Part shown: piece by piece, positions 1 to 8,853 of the stretch
How positions within the stretch are numbered: position 1 is the stretch's first letter
Layout: every line of letters begins with the position of its first letter
From: Leptolyngbyaceae cyanobacterium JSC-12
GTDB lineage: Bacteria; Cyanobacteriota; Cyanobacteriia; Leptolyngbyales; Leptolyngbyaceae
Length of the DNA stretch: 64,000 nt
Assembly: GCA_000309945.1 (NCBI GenBank)
Contig: CM001633.1
Coordinates: 2,816,199 to 2,880,198 of the forward strand
Direction of reading: 5' to 3'
Made by a program: the position numbers and the translations under genes
Notes under the pieces: generated by a model
Database searches by the model: none
Seen by the model: only the letters and a program-made list of their open reading frames with translations
What the model was told of the DNA's origin: nothing

Positions 1-1263
1 CATGCATCGGTGGTCAGCCAGATTATCAGTGCCGCCAAAGATGGACGCCCTTTAATTGCAACTTGGTCGGAGCCAGCGGAATGGCTGTGGATTTTAGTAT
101 GGGCGTGGGTTGGGGCAACGATTAGCTGGAAGCTGCGATCACTCAGAACTGCTCTACCAGCCTTAGCGGCAACAGGTGCATCTCTGCTGGTCATTGGGTT
201 CAGTGGGTTGATCGTAGGCTGGTGGATTCCTGTTGTGCCGCCGATGCTGGCGATCGCGGGATCAGCAATTGTGATAACTGCCCACATCGCTCGTCAGCAA
301 GAAGAACTGCGACGCTCAAAAGAATTTCTTAACACCATTATCAATACCATTCCTGACCCGATCTATGTAAAAGATCGGCAGCATCGCTGGATCGTGTTGA
401 ATCGGGCATTTGGCAACTTTCTCAGCCAACCTCTAGAAACGTTGATAGAGCGTTCAGGCTATGACATTTTTCCTGAAGATGCAGCAAAGCTTTTTCACCA
501 TTATGATGAACTAGTCTTCACTACGCGAGAAACTCACCAAAACGAAGACTTTTTTACCGATGCCAACGGCACAACACGCTACATTGAAACCAAACGCTCA
601 TTGCACCAGGATGCAGCAGGCAACCTATTTTTAGTTGCCATCTTGCGCGATATTACTGAACGTAAACGCATGGAGGAAGACCTCAAGCGAACTGCAACAG
701 AACTGATTCAATCGAATGCAGAATTGCAAAAATCTGCTCATCAACTCAGCCATTTGGCAAATCATGATTCTCTGACAGGCTTACCCAACCGTAAGCTTTT
801 TTATGAGCGGCTAAAACAGGCAATTGAATGGGCTGCTGATTGTCAGCAGTTAGTCGGGTTGCTGTTTCTTGATCTGGATGGGTTTAAGCAAATCAATGAT
901 TCCAACGGACATGATATAGGAGACTTGCTGCTTAAAGCGGTTGCTCAGCGGTTGAATGGATGTTTACGGGGCAGTGATACGGTATCTCGTTTAGGAGGTG
1001 ATGAATTTACGGTGATTTTGCCTGCCATTCCCAGTGCTCAAGATGCAGCAAGAGTTGCCGAAAAAGTCTTGAGCACATTAGCTCAACCATTCATGATTGA
1101 AAACCATGAAATTGCAGTCACTAGCAGCATTGGAATTAGTTTGTATCCTCAAAATGCACAAGATGTAGAGACCCTGGTGAAAGAGGCAGATAATGCCATG
1201 TATCAAGCTAAACAACGGGGCAAGAGTTGTTATGAGTTTTCGTCTTTAACGCTGGTGGGTTGA
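1..1263 (+). CDS. CHASE2-type diguanylate cyclase (PAS-GGDEF), 5' end outside window
   Basis: The reading frame is open from base 1, and the first residues (HASVVSQIISAA, then GRPLI) look like the end of an extracellular CHASE2 sensor domain, so the gene is truncated by the window edge rather than starting at the GTG at base 10. Counting from that GTG, three hydrophobic membrane segments lie at about residues 24-92, a PAS domain at 106-218 (ending DITERKR) and a GGDEF domain at 250-410. The GGDEF motif is intact at 329-333 and an inhibitory RxxD site (RGSD, 320-323) sits five residues before it. The protein should make cyclic di-GMP at the inner membrane in response to an external signal. No EAL domain follows. 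The 3' end overlaps the convergent next gene by 34 bases. Confidence 0.88.
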   Translation, partial: HASVVSQIISAAKDGRPLIATWSEPAEWLWILVWAWVGATISWKLRSLRTALPALAATGASLLVIGFSGLIVGWWIPVVPPMLAIAGSAIVITAHIARQQEELRRSKEFLNTIINTIPDPIYVKDRQHRWIVLNRAFGNFLSQPLETLIERSGYDIFPEDAAKLFHHYDELVFTTRETHQNEDFFTDANGTTRYIETKRSLHQDAAGNLFLVAILRDITERKRMEEDLKRTATELIQSNAELQKSAHQLSHLANHDSLTGLPNRKLFYERLKQAIEWAADCQQLVGLLFLDLDGFKQINDSNGHDIGDLLLKAVAQRLNGCLRGSDTVSRLGGDEFTVILPAIPSAQDAARVAEKVLSTLAQPFMIENHEIAVTSSIGISLYPQNAQDVETLVKEADNAMYQAKQRGKSCYEFSSLTLVG

Positions 1264-2330
1264 TGTTTTCCAAATAACAAGGCTCGCAATTCTGGTTGTT
1301 GACTAAATTTCCAAATTAGCCCATCTACTAAATAGTGATAAAGCACAATCATAGTAAAAGGGACAAATAGCCACATGCCCCAACCGCGATCGCCCAAGCC
1401 AACAATTTCAACTATCCCAACAACCATTCCATATACCATCGCAGCAGAAAACCACTGAATGGCTACCTGTCTAATATGGGGAAATCGCTGAGTTTGGTAG
1501 TGCATCATCCATCCCTGATATTGCACATCATGATATGCCGTTTCCAGAGCTTCAGCCACTAGAAACGGAGTTGTCGTTGCGAAATAAACTAAGTAGTGAG
1601 TAGACAAGGTTGCAGCTAAGAACAAAATCTTGGGGAGATTAATCGGCAGCCCGGTAATTAATCGATGAACTTGGCGTGCAACAAATAGAAATAAAAAGAA
1701 TAGAAAAAGACTCCACGTAACTTCTACAAACACTGGAGGAAGTTCAGGAAAGTAACTTTGTAAGTCCTGATAGATGACAATGGGACCTCCAATTTCGGTG
1801 TAGTCATTAAAAAAACAGGCAAACATCCCCATATTAAATACACCGAAATCAAGCCAATCATCAATGCGATGGCGATCGCGATTTAAGTTTTTGTAAGCTT
1901 TCAGAAAGCCATAATGCTGTCGAATGATGTGATAGCTACCAAAGACAGCAGCAAACACAATTAAGTCAGCTTCTCTACCTAGCCCTGTTACCAAGAAACC
2001 AATCCCAATCAAACTGAATAAGCCCCAGGTATGGAGAGGTTTTCGCTTTTTGAATTCTAATTGGTCGAAATGCGTGCGCGAAAAAGTTTGAAAAATATGG
2101 GGTTGATCAAAAAACGCTGTAAAGATGAAATAAGTTAGCAAAATTGAATGATCGGGGTTCCAACTGCTGACCTGTTGAATGAGGTGATAAAACCCTAAAA
2201 AACCCAGAGTTAAAATGCAACTCCCGATGAAGAAGCACAAATCATACCGTTGATTGACAATCCAGCGATCGCTTACCCACTGCCTGGAAGAGCGGTCATG
2301 TGATGGAACCAAAGCATCCGTCACAGCCAT
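1230..2330 (-). CDS. multi-pass membrane protein of unknown function
   Basis: A protein of about 366 residues with around eight hydrophobic stretches, several aromatic-rich, and conserved-looking histidines (SYHIIRQHYG, DQPHIFQTFSRTHFD, FPHIRQVAIQWFS). I do not recognise the family with certainty; similar proteins are annotated only as hypothetical in cyanobacteria. The reading frame extends to a TTG at 2348, but the ATG at 2330 has an AGGA eight bases upstream and is preferred. It converges on the diguanylate cyclase gene and overlaps its last 34 bases. The many His/Asp/Glu in membrane segments could suggest a metal-dependent membrane enzyme, but that is only an inference. Confidence 0.75.
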   Translation of the reverse strand: MAVTDALVPSHDRSSRQWVSDRWIVNQRYDLCFFIGSCILTLGFLGFYHLIQQVSSWNPDHSILLTYFIFTAFFDQPHIFQTFSRTHFDQLEFKKRKPLHTWGLFSLIGIGFLVTGLGREADLIVFAAVFGSYHIIRQHYGFLKAYKNLNRDRHRIDDWLDFGVFNMGMFACFFNDYTEIGGPIVIYQDLQSYFPELPPVFVEVTWSLFLFFLFLFVARQVHRLITGLPINLPKILFLAATLSTHYLVYFATTTPFLVAEALETAYHDVQYQGWMMHYQTQRFPHIRQVAIQWFSAAMVYGMVVGIVEIVGLGDRGWGMWLFVPFTMIVLYHYLVDGLIWKFSQQPELRALLFGKHQPTSVKDENS

Positions 2331-2433
2331 GCAAAATCCTATACTCAAAGTCTATTTCAATCATCTTGCATGTTGAACCGAGATGCCAAGAGCTTGAACA
2401 TCCCACTTAGAGTTACTGGGAGCATATCACCTT

Positions 2434-2535
2434 TGCCCTCACCCTAACCCCTCTCCCAAGTTGGGAGAGAAACCTTGAAATGGCTCGGCTCCCTTTCACC
2501 CAACCAAAGCGAAGGGGCTGGGGGATGAGGGCTAG
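2434..2535. repeat. cyanobacterial intergenic repeat with 9-bp inverted arms
   Basis: This G/C-strand-biased intergenic stretch begins GCCCTCACCCTAACCCCTCT and contains a near-palindrome, CTCTCCCAA (2451-2459) facing TTGGGAGAG (2461-2469), then a second C-rich and G-rich half ending GGGGGATGAGGGC. Such CCCTAACCCC/hairpin elements are common dispersed repeats between genes in filamentous cyanobacteria. A related, inverted piece occurs at 22700-22733. The rest of the 2331-2567 gap holds nothing else recognisable. Confidence 0.6.
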
Positions 2536-2567
2536 AGAGTATCCTGCAATAGTGCCATGCTCCCGAA

Positions 2568-2864
2568 TTACTTGCTATAGCGTCCCCAGCGCAAGAAGGT
2601 GGTAACAACATAGATTACAACAGCGCTACCAATAATCGATGGCACAATGGGAACCTCTCCAATGTGCCACTGGAGGAAAGAAGAATCAACTCTATACTGA
2701 GTTTTCAGTATACGATAGCCAAGTTCCCCTACCCACACACCGACAAAACCAACCAGAATCAAGCCAAAAAATTTTCCGGGAATTTCCCGTGGGATGAGCA
2801 TATTGCCAATCATTCCACAGGCGATCGCAATCATTAACTGGACAGCCAAATGCGCAAGATCCAT
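2568..2864 (-). CDS. small membrane protein, GlsB/YeaQ/YmgE-like
   Basis: About 98 residues from the ATG at 2864, which is preceded by a GAGGTG Shine-Dalgarno seven bases upstream; the frame continues further upstream without a better start. Three hydrophobic segments are present, with glycine-rich turns (IACGMIGNMLIPRE, LILVGFVGVWVGE) of the type seen in transglycosylase-associated/GlsB stress membrane proteins, though it is longer than the typical 80-85 residues because of an insertion before the last segment. Function of that family is poorly defined (general stress, cell envelope). Monocistronic by position. Confidence 0.65.
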   Translation of the reverse strand: MDLAHLAVQLMIAIACGMIGNMLIPREIPGKFFGLILVGFVGVWVGELGYRILKTQYRVDSSFLQWHIGEVPIVPSIIGSAVVIYVVTTFLRWGRYSK

Positions 2865-2960
2865 GAAGCCACCTCGGTGAGAAAAAGCGTTTAACCGCGG
2901 CTGCACCCAACGTAGCGAAACGAAAAACTTGATGTATTCACACTCTAACGTCAGAAATGA

Positions 2961-3782
2961 TTAGGCGTCCGGACTGTGCTTACCTAATTCTTGCGATCGC
3001 AGGTAAGCTGCTCTTACCGCTTCAATCAGGGCTGAACGTAAACCCGCCTGCTCTAGATGAGCGATCCCAGCGATGGTAGTTCCACCGGGGCTTGTTACCT
3101 GGTCTTTAAGCATTGCAGGGTGCAAATTGGTGTCTTGTAGTAATTGAGCCGAGCCTTTAACCGTTTGCACTGCCAGCTTGGCAGCGATCGCTCTCGGTAA
3201 ACCAACTGCGACCCCGCCATCAGTCAAGGCTTCTATTACCAGGGCGATGTAACCAGGTCCCGAGCCTGATAATCCTGTGACTGCATCCATCATCGATTCG
3301 GGGACTTGGACCACCTCACCGACCGCAGCAAAAATCTCCTGTGCCTGTTCCAGATGGTGTGGTTGGGTATGGGTGCCAGGTGCGATCGCAGTCACCCCTG
3401 CGCCCACCGTTGCTGGGGTATTGGGCATTGCTCGTACCACTGCCCGTTGCGGAAAAGCAGCTTCTAGCTTGGTGAGTGTCGTGCCCGCCAGAATAGATAA
3501 AACCAGGGAAGGAGTTTTGGATTGCTGAAGAGTTGCTGTAATCTGCTGAGCGACTGTATCGAAGACTTGCGGTTTGATGGCTAGTAACAAAATCTCAGCG
3601 ATCGCAACCTCAGAATTATCTGCCGTGACCCTTATACCATACTGATTTGCCAAAAACTCCCGACGCGCCAAAAGCGGTTCACTAACCAAAACATCCGCCG
3701 CTACAAATACATTTTGTGCAAGAAGGCGGGAAATGAGAGCTTCTCCCATCATCCCGCCACCAATCATGCCGAATTTAACCAT
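2961..3782 (-). CDS. proC: pyrroline-5-carboxylate reductase
   Basis: Catalyses the last step of proline synthesis, NAD(P)H-dependent reduction of pyrroline-5-carboxylate. The N-terminus has the Rossmann nucleotide-binding glycine motif GMIGGGMMGEAL. The middle carries the conserved RAMPNTPATVGAG segment, and the C-terminal helical dimer domain has the family signature SGSGPGYIALVIEALTDGG and the DQVTSPGGTTIAGI stretch. Start chosen at the ATG at 3782 (MVKFGMIGG), because 17 residues encoded upstream do not belong to the fold. The gene lies downstream of sepF in the same direction, matching the frequent cyanobacterial and firmicute order yggS/pipY-sepF-proC. Confidence 0.95.
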   Translation of the reverse strand: MVKFGMIGGGMMGEALISRLLAQNVFVAADVLVSEPLLARREFLANQYGIRVTADNSEVAIAEILLLAIKPQVFDTVAQQITATLQQSKTPSLVLSILAGTTLTKLEAAFPQRAVVRAMPNTPATVGAGVTAIAPGTHTQPHHLEQAQEIFAAVGEVVQVPESMMDAVTGLSGSGPGYIALVIEALTDGGVAVGLPRAIAAKLAVQTVKGSAQLLQDTNLHPAMLKDQVTSPGGTTIAGIAHLEQAGLRSALIEAVRAAYLRSQELGKHSPDA

Positions 3783-3968
3783 ATTAATCAACGTTAAGCT
3801 ATCACTTATCAACCTACAGCGGTTTTCAGGCAACCATACAATCAGCAGGGGAACACACCAGATAAATTCTTAAAACCCGCAAACATCGCTGCAAAAAATC
3901 TCATCACAAAACAAGATGAAGACTTTTTGTATGAATTATTGATAGCTAAACGCCATGAATATACTGGC

Positions 3969-4574
3969 TTATTGAGCCATCCGCATGGGTTCAGCCGCCC
4001 AAGCTGAGGTCTGAGCAGTAGAACGAGGCATCCGCACTTGAGGCTGAGGCACTTCGTGAACCACATTATTTTGGGTACTGACTTGAACACAACTTGGAGT
4101 GAATAGGAAAATGCTCTCGCCGATGCGCTCTTGATGACCATCGATCGCGTAAGTACCCCCTGCAACGAAATCAACAGCCCGCTGAGCCTGATCCGGGTCC
4201 ATGATTGTTAGATTCAGAACCACAGACTTCCGCTCTCGCAATGCCTGAATCACCTGGGGCATCTCTTCAAAGGAGCGCGGTTCCATCACAACGACCTCGG
4301 AAATGCCATTAACGGCACCTGGCATTCCAATCACATTATTCATCGGTGCTGTATTCATGGTAGGTACTCCCATGGGTGTTTCAGAAGCAATGGGTGGGCG
4401 ATCGCGTAAACGACTACGACGACTACGAGATTCTTCTAGCGGCATTGGCTGAGGATTTTCTTGTTGATACAGAGTCTGATACTCTTCTCCATCCATTTCG
4501 TCGTACTCGTACTCATAATCCATTGGCTCATTAAAACCAACAAAGTCCCGTAGTTTGTTGAAGATATTACTCAC
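3969..4574 (-). CDS. sepF: cell division protein SepF
   Basis: SepF anchors and bundles FtsZ filaments at the division septum; in cyanobacteria it is also called Cdv2. This 201-residue protein has the expected layout: an N-terminal amphipathic segment ([14 protein letters not shown]), an acidic variable linker with [13 protein letters not shown], and the C-terminal SepF core at about 90-180 containing [40 protein letters not shown] and [20 protein letters not shown]. It starts with GTG, preceded by a GGAG about eight bases away. It sits between pipY and proC on the same strand. A shorter overlapping frame at 3842-4174 is judged non-coding. Confidence 0.95.
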   Translation of the reverse strand: MSNIFNKLRDFVGFNEPMDYEYEYDEMDGEEYQTLYQQENPQPMPLEESRSRRSRLRDRPPIASETPMGVPTMNTAPMNNVIGMPGAVNGISEVVVMEPRSFEEMPQVIQALRERKSVVLNLTIMDPDQAQRAVDFVAGGTYAIDGHQERIGESIFLFTPSCVQVSTQNNVVHEVPQPQVRMPRSTAQTSAWAAEPMRMAQ

Positions 4575-5016
4575 TGTTTACGCTCCATCACGATCAGATT
4601 TTACTAGTTGCCAGTGACACATAATGCACGCTGATAAGGGCAGCCTTGACCTGTCAACAATTACTGTCTTTTTCAGCCTTAAGCCTTGACAAAAACTCTA
4701 CACAAAAATCACTGGTTATTTTGTTTGGGAGGGGGATGTGTTTAATGCCCTACCCTGTTTTCGCTGAATTGAGTCATCAGTATACAGCGACTTACTCAGA
4801 GTGGATCTTTTATTAAGGTTTTTTCTTTTTTTAGTGTCCATCTTCACAGCAAGTCGCTGAAACGCCCAATTTCTCGTAAAAAACTGGTCACGTTTTTTTA
4901 CATATTCAACAGCCAAGAAACTTTAACACAGTTTTTAGAAAGTGATTTAACTTTTTCTCCAGATTTACGGTGAAATTGTTGAGTTACTCTTAAAAACATT
5001 GTGAGTGGAAGGGGAT
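4575..5016. other. 442-bp AT-rich gap between pipY and sepF
   Basis: No convincing gene. A 66-codon minus-strand frame at 4716-4916 is lysine/asparagine-rich in a way that follows from AT-rich DNA, with no recognisable domain or good ribosome site. The stretch contains long T-runs (4818-4833 region) and probably holds the sepF promoter and 5' untranslated region. Its presence suggests that sepF is not simply co-transcribed by read-through from pipY with tight spacing. Confidence 0.5.
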
Positions 5017-5703
5017 TCAAGTTTGGCGATCGCCAAACAGAATGCGCCCTAGCCTTACCATTGTGGAACCCGCTTCTACTGCGATCGGGTAGTCATTTGA
5101 CATACCCATTGACAATTCCTGAATTGATAATTCTAGATCCGAACGTAACCGAATTTTGTTCGCCAGGTTTCGGGCTTCTTGAAATATGTTGAATAACTCG
5201 GGGGGTTGAAGTCCAAGAGGCGGAATCGTCATTAAACCACAAATGTTCAGATTCTTACAATCGTTTAAATAAGGTAGATCTTCCCATAGTTCTGATACTG
5301 TCCAGCCATGTTTGTTAGGGTCGGGTCGGAGTTTAACTTGTAAGCAAATGTTCGGCTTTTTCGTTCGGTTTGCGGCTAACCGATCAAGTCGCTGAGCTAA
5401 TTTCAGCTCGTCTACTGAATGAATCCACTGGAACAAATGCAACGCTTTTGAGGCTTTGTTTGCCTGCAAATGTCCAATCATATGCCAAACGATGTCGGAA
5501 AGATCTTGCAATTGCGCTTGTTTGAATTCTGCTTCTTGAATGCGGCTTTCTCCAAAATCTCGAATTCCAGCAAGGTAGGCTTCCCGCATTGCTCCGACGG
5601 ATACTTGCTTAGTAACCGCAATTAAACGAACAGAATCTGGTAAGGTTGCACGAATGTCTGCAATTCGCTCTGTAATGCTACCCGCCACTGAAAAAGCCAT
5701 CAT
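5017..5703 (-). CDS. pipY: PipY, YggS/PROSC-family pyridoxal-phosphate homeostasis protein
   Basis: A single-domain TIM-barrel PLP-binding protein (228 residues) thought to buffer pyridoxal phosphate and affect amino acid/keto acid balance. The PLP lysine lies in LIAVTKQVS, followed by GIRDFGESRIQEA, the WHMIGHLQANK signature, the CLQVKLRPDPNKHGW segment, GLMTIPPLG and the C-terminal LSMGMSNDYPIAVEAGSTMVR phosphate-binding region. Two in-frame ATGs (5703 and 5700) are possible. The first overlaps the pipX stop as ATGA, the classic translational coupling of cyanobacterial pipX-pipY. Confidence 0.95.
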   Translation of the reverse strand: MMAFSVAGSITERIADIRATLPDSVRLIAVTKQVSVGAMREAYLAGIRDFGESRIQEAEFKQAQLQDLSDIVWHMIGHLQANKASKALHLFQWIHSVDELKLAQRLDRLAANRTKKPNICLQVKLRPDPNKHGWTVSELWEDLPYLNDCKNLNICGLMTIPPLGLQPPELFNIFQEARNLANKIRLRSDLELSIQELSMGMSNDYPIAVEAGSTMVRLGRILFGDRQT

Positions 5704-5969
5704 TGAAACGTTTGCTTATAGACTTTGAGAAGTTGATCGTATTCCGGCTGTGGTCCAAGACGACGCAGCAAGCGGACACGGTTTTCTACCATGATGCGAG
5801 CATCTGCACGGGTAATTGGCTCAAACTCTAACCCATCTTTGCCAGTCACAACAAGAAAAAACAATCGCTGGGCATAAAGCGTTGTGAATAATTCCCGGTT
5901 GGCATCAACCAGGCAAACTCTGAACAGCAAACCAAAATTGGGGTGATTTAGATAGTTTTCGGTGCTCAT
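5700..5969 (-). CDS. pipX: PipX, PII/NtcA-interacting transcriptional coactivator
   Basis: An 89-residue cyanobacteria-specific protein. It shuttles between the nitrogen regulator NtcA (coactivating it at high 2-oxoglutarate) and the PII protein GlnB. The whole family sequence is visible: N-terminal Tudor-like domain (ENYLNHPNFGLLFRVC, YAQRLFFLVVTG, FEPITRADARIMVENR) followed by two C-terminal helices (LRRLGPQPEYDQLLKVYKQT). It overlaps pipY by four bases. The gene for another PII target, argB, lies about 19 kb away in this window; glnB and ntcA are not in the window. Confidence 0.96.
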   Translation of the reverse strand: MSTENYLNHPNFGLLFRVCLVDANRELFTTLYAQRLFFLVVTGKDGLEFEPITRADARIMVENRVRLLRRLGPQPEYDQLLKVYKQTFQ

Positions 5970-6082
5970 TCAGGAATGCACAGATAGACGCCTAAAATCA
6001 TTGCATAGTTTTGTTGCGAACAGTATGAGCGATCGCGCCTTTTCCTGGGCAAAAATCTGAGTTTGATGATTTGATCTGGTGT

Positions 6083-7081
6083 TTATCCTTCTCCACCCCA
6101 TATCATTCGTGCTCCCCACAATAAAATAATGCCCCCTAAAGCCAACCAGTCTCTCATCCTAAATCGAAATTGATGCCACTGAACCTGATGCTGATTGGGG
6201 CTTGTAAACCCGCGAACCTTCATGGCGCTAGCAATTTGCTCGGCGCGTAACAACAAATTTTCGAGCAATCGTTCTGCCACCATCAACCAGACTTGAATGG
6301 TACGTCGCATTCCTAATTTTTTCCAGTTAATGGCACGAGTGCTAATTGATCGCACCAGGTTTTGCACTTCCTCAAGCACCAGTGGAATAAATCGCAGGGA
6401 GAGCGTAAGCGTCAGGGCAATCTCAGTTACGGGTACCTGGAAGCGTCGCAAGGGGGATAACCAATTTTCGATCGCTGCAGTAACTTCTTCAGGTGCCGTT
6501 GTCAACAAAAACAAATTCGTACTATAAATCAACGTAAACAGCAGTGTACTAACCCGAATTCCCAAATCAAGCGATCGTCGGGTAATCGTAATCAGACCAT
6601 GCTCAACCAGAACATACGTGTAATCGGTTGGCTGGGGCAGTGGTTCCAAGCTTTTTCCAGCATCCAGAGGAGAGGGGGGCTTTCCCTGAAACAACTGAGA
6701 GAGATCCCACCATGCTTTTTCTGGCGCTGGAGGTGGAAGTTGAGTCGGTTGCTGAGAAAGTGCCAGTTCGTTTGCCGGAAGGCGGGGCTGGTGCGCAGCG
6801 TTTAAGCCATCAGGCAATACTGCGGTTAAAGCAAACACCAGAAAACACAAAAACAGCAACCAACCCATTTGTTGCCGCCATACTCGCAATGGAATTCTGG
6901 CACTGAGGGTGAGCAACATCAACAATACAACCAGTCCGAGACGCCAGGCGGGGTTCGCCAGCAGGGGCGCGGCTAAAAATGTTAGCAACCAGGCTAGCTT
7001 GACACGAGGATCAAGCCGATGCAGCCAGGTTACAGGTTGTTCAAGATAAAGTCCTAGAGGGAGCGATCGCAGTAAATCCAT
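6083..7081 (-). CDS. energy-coupling factor transporter transmembrane protein (EcfT/CbiQ)
   Basis: A 332-residue membrane protein with the T-component pattern: LYLEQPVTWLHRLDPRVKLAW near the N-terminus, several hydrophobic segments, and the cytoplasmic coupling helices containing ARG-type motifs (STRAINWKKLGMRR and SAMKVRGF) that contact the ATPase pair. T components couple ATP hydrolysis to vitamin or metal uptake through S components. No ATPase or S-component gene is adjacent. An extra hydrophilic, proline-rich stretch of about 70 residues sits between the third and fourth membrane segments (roughly 95-165). It is followed 113 bases later by pipX on the same strand. Confidence 0.88.
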   Translation of the reverse strand: MDLLRSLPLGLYLEQPVTWLHRLDPRVKLAWLLTFLAAPLLANPAWRLGLVVLLMLLTLSARIPLRVWRQQMGWLLFLCFLVFALTAVLPDGLNAAHQPRLPANELALSQQPTQLPPPAPEKAWWDLSQLFQGKPPSPLDAGKSLEPLPQPTDYTYVLVEHGLITITRRSLDLGIRVSTLLFTLIYSTNLFLLTTAPEEVTAAIENWLSPLRRFQVPVTEIALTLTLSLRFIPLVLEEVQNLVRSISTRAINWKKLGMRRTIQVWLMVAERLLENLLLRAEQIASAMKVRGFTSPNQHQVQWHQFRFRMRDWLALGGIILLWGARMIWGGEG

Positions 7082-7170
7082 GACTCAATTTTAGAGTTGA
7101 GATTGATGATTTTAGATTGAGCGGAGTCTGCAACAGCCATCTGCAACCTCCAATCCCTGATCTGCAAGGG

Positions 7171-8529
7171 TTACACATTTGTTGCCCGATTCAGACTGCG
7201 TTCCGCATCCCGCACTTTTTTGCCACGCCAAAATAGCCGTATAGGTGTGCCCTTAAAGCCAAGCGCTTGCCGAAACTGGCGCTCGATGTAACGTCGATAA
7301 CTGTCATTAAACAGGTTGGGATCATTGACAAACAGAGCAATGCTGGGTGGCTGGGTGCTGACCTGGGTGCCATAGTAAATTTTGCCCTGGCGTCCGCCAC
7401 GGGTAGTGGGTGGGGTATGCCAACTGATGGCATCTTCCAGCACTTCGTTAATGACTGAGGTAGTAACGCGACGCCGATGTTGTTCTGCTGCCCCATTCAC
7501 CAGATCCAGAATTTTCTCTACCCGCTGCCCAGTTTTAGCACTGATGAAAATCACTTCTGCCCATTCAATGAAATGCAGCCGACTTGTAATTTCACGTTCA
7601 TAATCGTAAATCGTATGGGAATCCTTTTCTACGGCATCCCACTTGTTAACCACCAGGACACAAGCCCGCCCTTCATCGGCAATCCGCCCTGCCAGCTTTT
7701 GATCCTGTTCGGTTACGCCATCAAGCGCGTCAATCACAAACAGCACTACATCGGCACGAGCGATCGCCTTAAATGCCCGGTTAATCCCAAAAAACTCTGG
7801 ACCATATTCCACATTTTTCTTTTTACGAATCCCAGCAGTATCGATGATGCGGTAGGTTTGCCCGTTACGTTCCACCACCATGTCAATTGCATCTCGCGTT
7901 GTGCCAGAAATGGGACTGACAATCGCCCGGTTCTCACCCACAAATGCATTCAGCAAACTGGATTTCCCCACATTTGGCCGACCTGCGATCGCCACCTTAA
8001 TTTCTTCTATTTCATCGACTTGATTAATCGGGGGCAGATAGTTCACCAATTCATCCAATAAGTCTCCAGTGCCGCTACCATGAATGCCCGACACTGGATG
8101 GGGTTCACCCAAGCCCAACTCCCAAAAATCCGCTGCCTGAATCACCCCTTGATCTACCGACTCGCATTTATTAACTGCCAGCAGCACTGGCACGGTTTGT
8201 TGGCGCAACCATTCTGCAATTTCATGATCTCCACCCGTTGGTCCAGCTTGTCCATCAACGACAAAAATTGCCACACTGGCTTCGGCTAAGGCTGCCATTG
8301 CCTGTTCCCGAATTAGGGGTAGAAATTCTGTGTCGTCGTCAAACACTAAGCCGCCCGTATCCACGACCAAAAATTCGCGATCGCGCCAGTATGCTCGCTT
8401 GTAGGTGCGATCGCGGGTGACCCCAGGTTCGTCATAAACGATAGCTTCCTGCACCCCCGCCAAGCGATTGACAATAGTCGATTTGCCCACGTTGGGACGA
8501 CCAATAATAGCAACAACGGGCAATGACAT
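7171..8529 (-). CDS. der: ribosome biogenesis GTPase Der (EngA)
   Basis: Essential double GTPase needed for assembly of the 50S ribosomal subunit. Both G domains are intact: G1 motifs GRPNVGKST near residue 9 and GRPNVGKSS near 180, G3 DTGG and DTAGI, G4 NKCE and NKWD, with the C-terminal KH-like domain following ([16 protein letters not shown] to the arginine-rich end). Start set at the ATG at 8529 ([13 protein letters not shown]), because nine upstream residues precede the fold. Several long antisense frames here are shadows of this gene. Confidence 0.97.
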   Translation of the reverse strand: MSLPVVAIIGRPNVGKSTIVNRLAGVQEAIVYDEPGVTRDRTYKRAYWRDREFLVVDTGGLVFDDDTEFLPLIREQAMAALAEASVAIFVVDGQAGPTGGDHEIAEWLRQQTVPVLLAVNKCESVDQGVIQAADFWELGLGEPHPVSGIHGSGTGDLLDELVNYLPPINQVDEIEEIKVAIAGRPNVGKSSLLNAFVGENRAIVSPISGTTRDAIDMVVERNGQTYRIIDTAGIRKKKNVEYGPEFFGINRAFKAIARADVVLFVIDALDGVTEQDQKLAGRIADEGRACVLVVNKWDAVEKDSHTIYDYEREITSRLHFIEWAEVIFISAKTGQRVEKILDLVNGAAEQHRRRVTTSVINEVLEDAISWHTPPTTRGGRQGKIYYGTQVSTQPPSIALFVNDPNLFNDSYRRYIERQFRQALGFKGTPIRLFWRGKKVRDAERSLNRATNV

Positions 8530-8853
8530 GGCAAACGTCCTGGAAAATTTCTGCAAAGAGTTCAGTCTTTTATTCTAACGAACGCATCCTGGTTACACGG
8601 TATTTTCCCAACCAATTCACCCGCATAACTTTGCATCGCCTGATGGATAAATCTCTACGGAAAAGCACGAGACCCCGTTGTAGTTAACTACACAGACGCT
8701 GGAAATCCGAAACAAACGCGTTACAGCTTTTACCAATACCAGGGGTGCATTTCTAACTGGCTCACGTATGCGTGAGTCAAGGTACACATTTGCCCACTTG
8801 ACTTGACCTGCTGAGACTCGGCAGGGCCGATTATTCATGGAGTTTTTTGAGGA
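8530..8853. other. intergenic region between der and the divergent transpeptidase-like gene
   Basis: A 324-bp divergent promoter region. The only structure I see is a perfect hairpin CTCACG-TATG-CGTGAG at 8761-8776, about 80 bases upstream of the next coding region, which could be an operator or part of its 5' untranslated leader. A six-codon frame at 8837-8857 ends in an ATGA overlap with the next gene's start codon. A 73-codon minus-strand frame at 8617-8838 has no protein-like features. Confidence 0.45.

Noticed and set aside
3842-4174. 110-codon minus-strand frame overlapping sepF
   Set aside because: It lies in another frame of the clear SepF gene, has no domain, and is cysteine/tryptophan-scattered like a shadow.
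4716-4916. 66-codon lysine-rich frame between sepF and pipY
   Set aside because: Composition follows from AT-rich DNA, and there is no ribosome site or recognisable motif.
7477-8061. 194-codon antisense frame across der
   Set aside because: Antisense to a conserved GTPase; no protein-like features.
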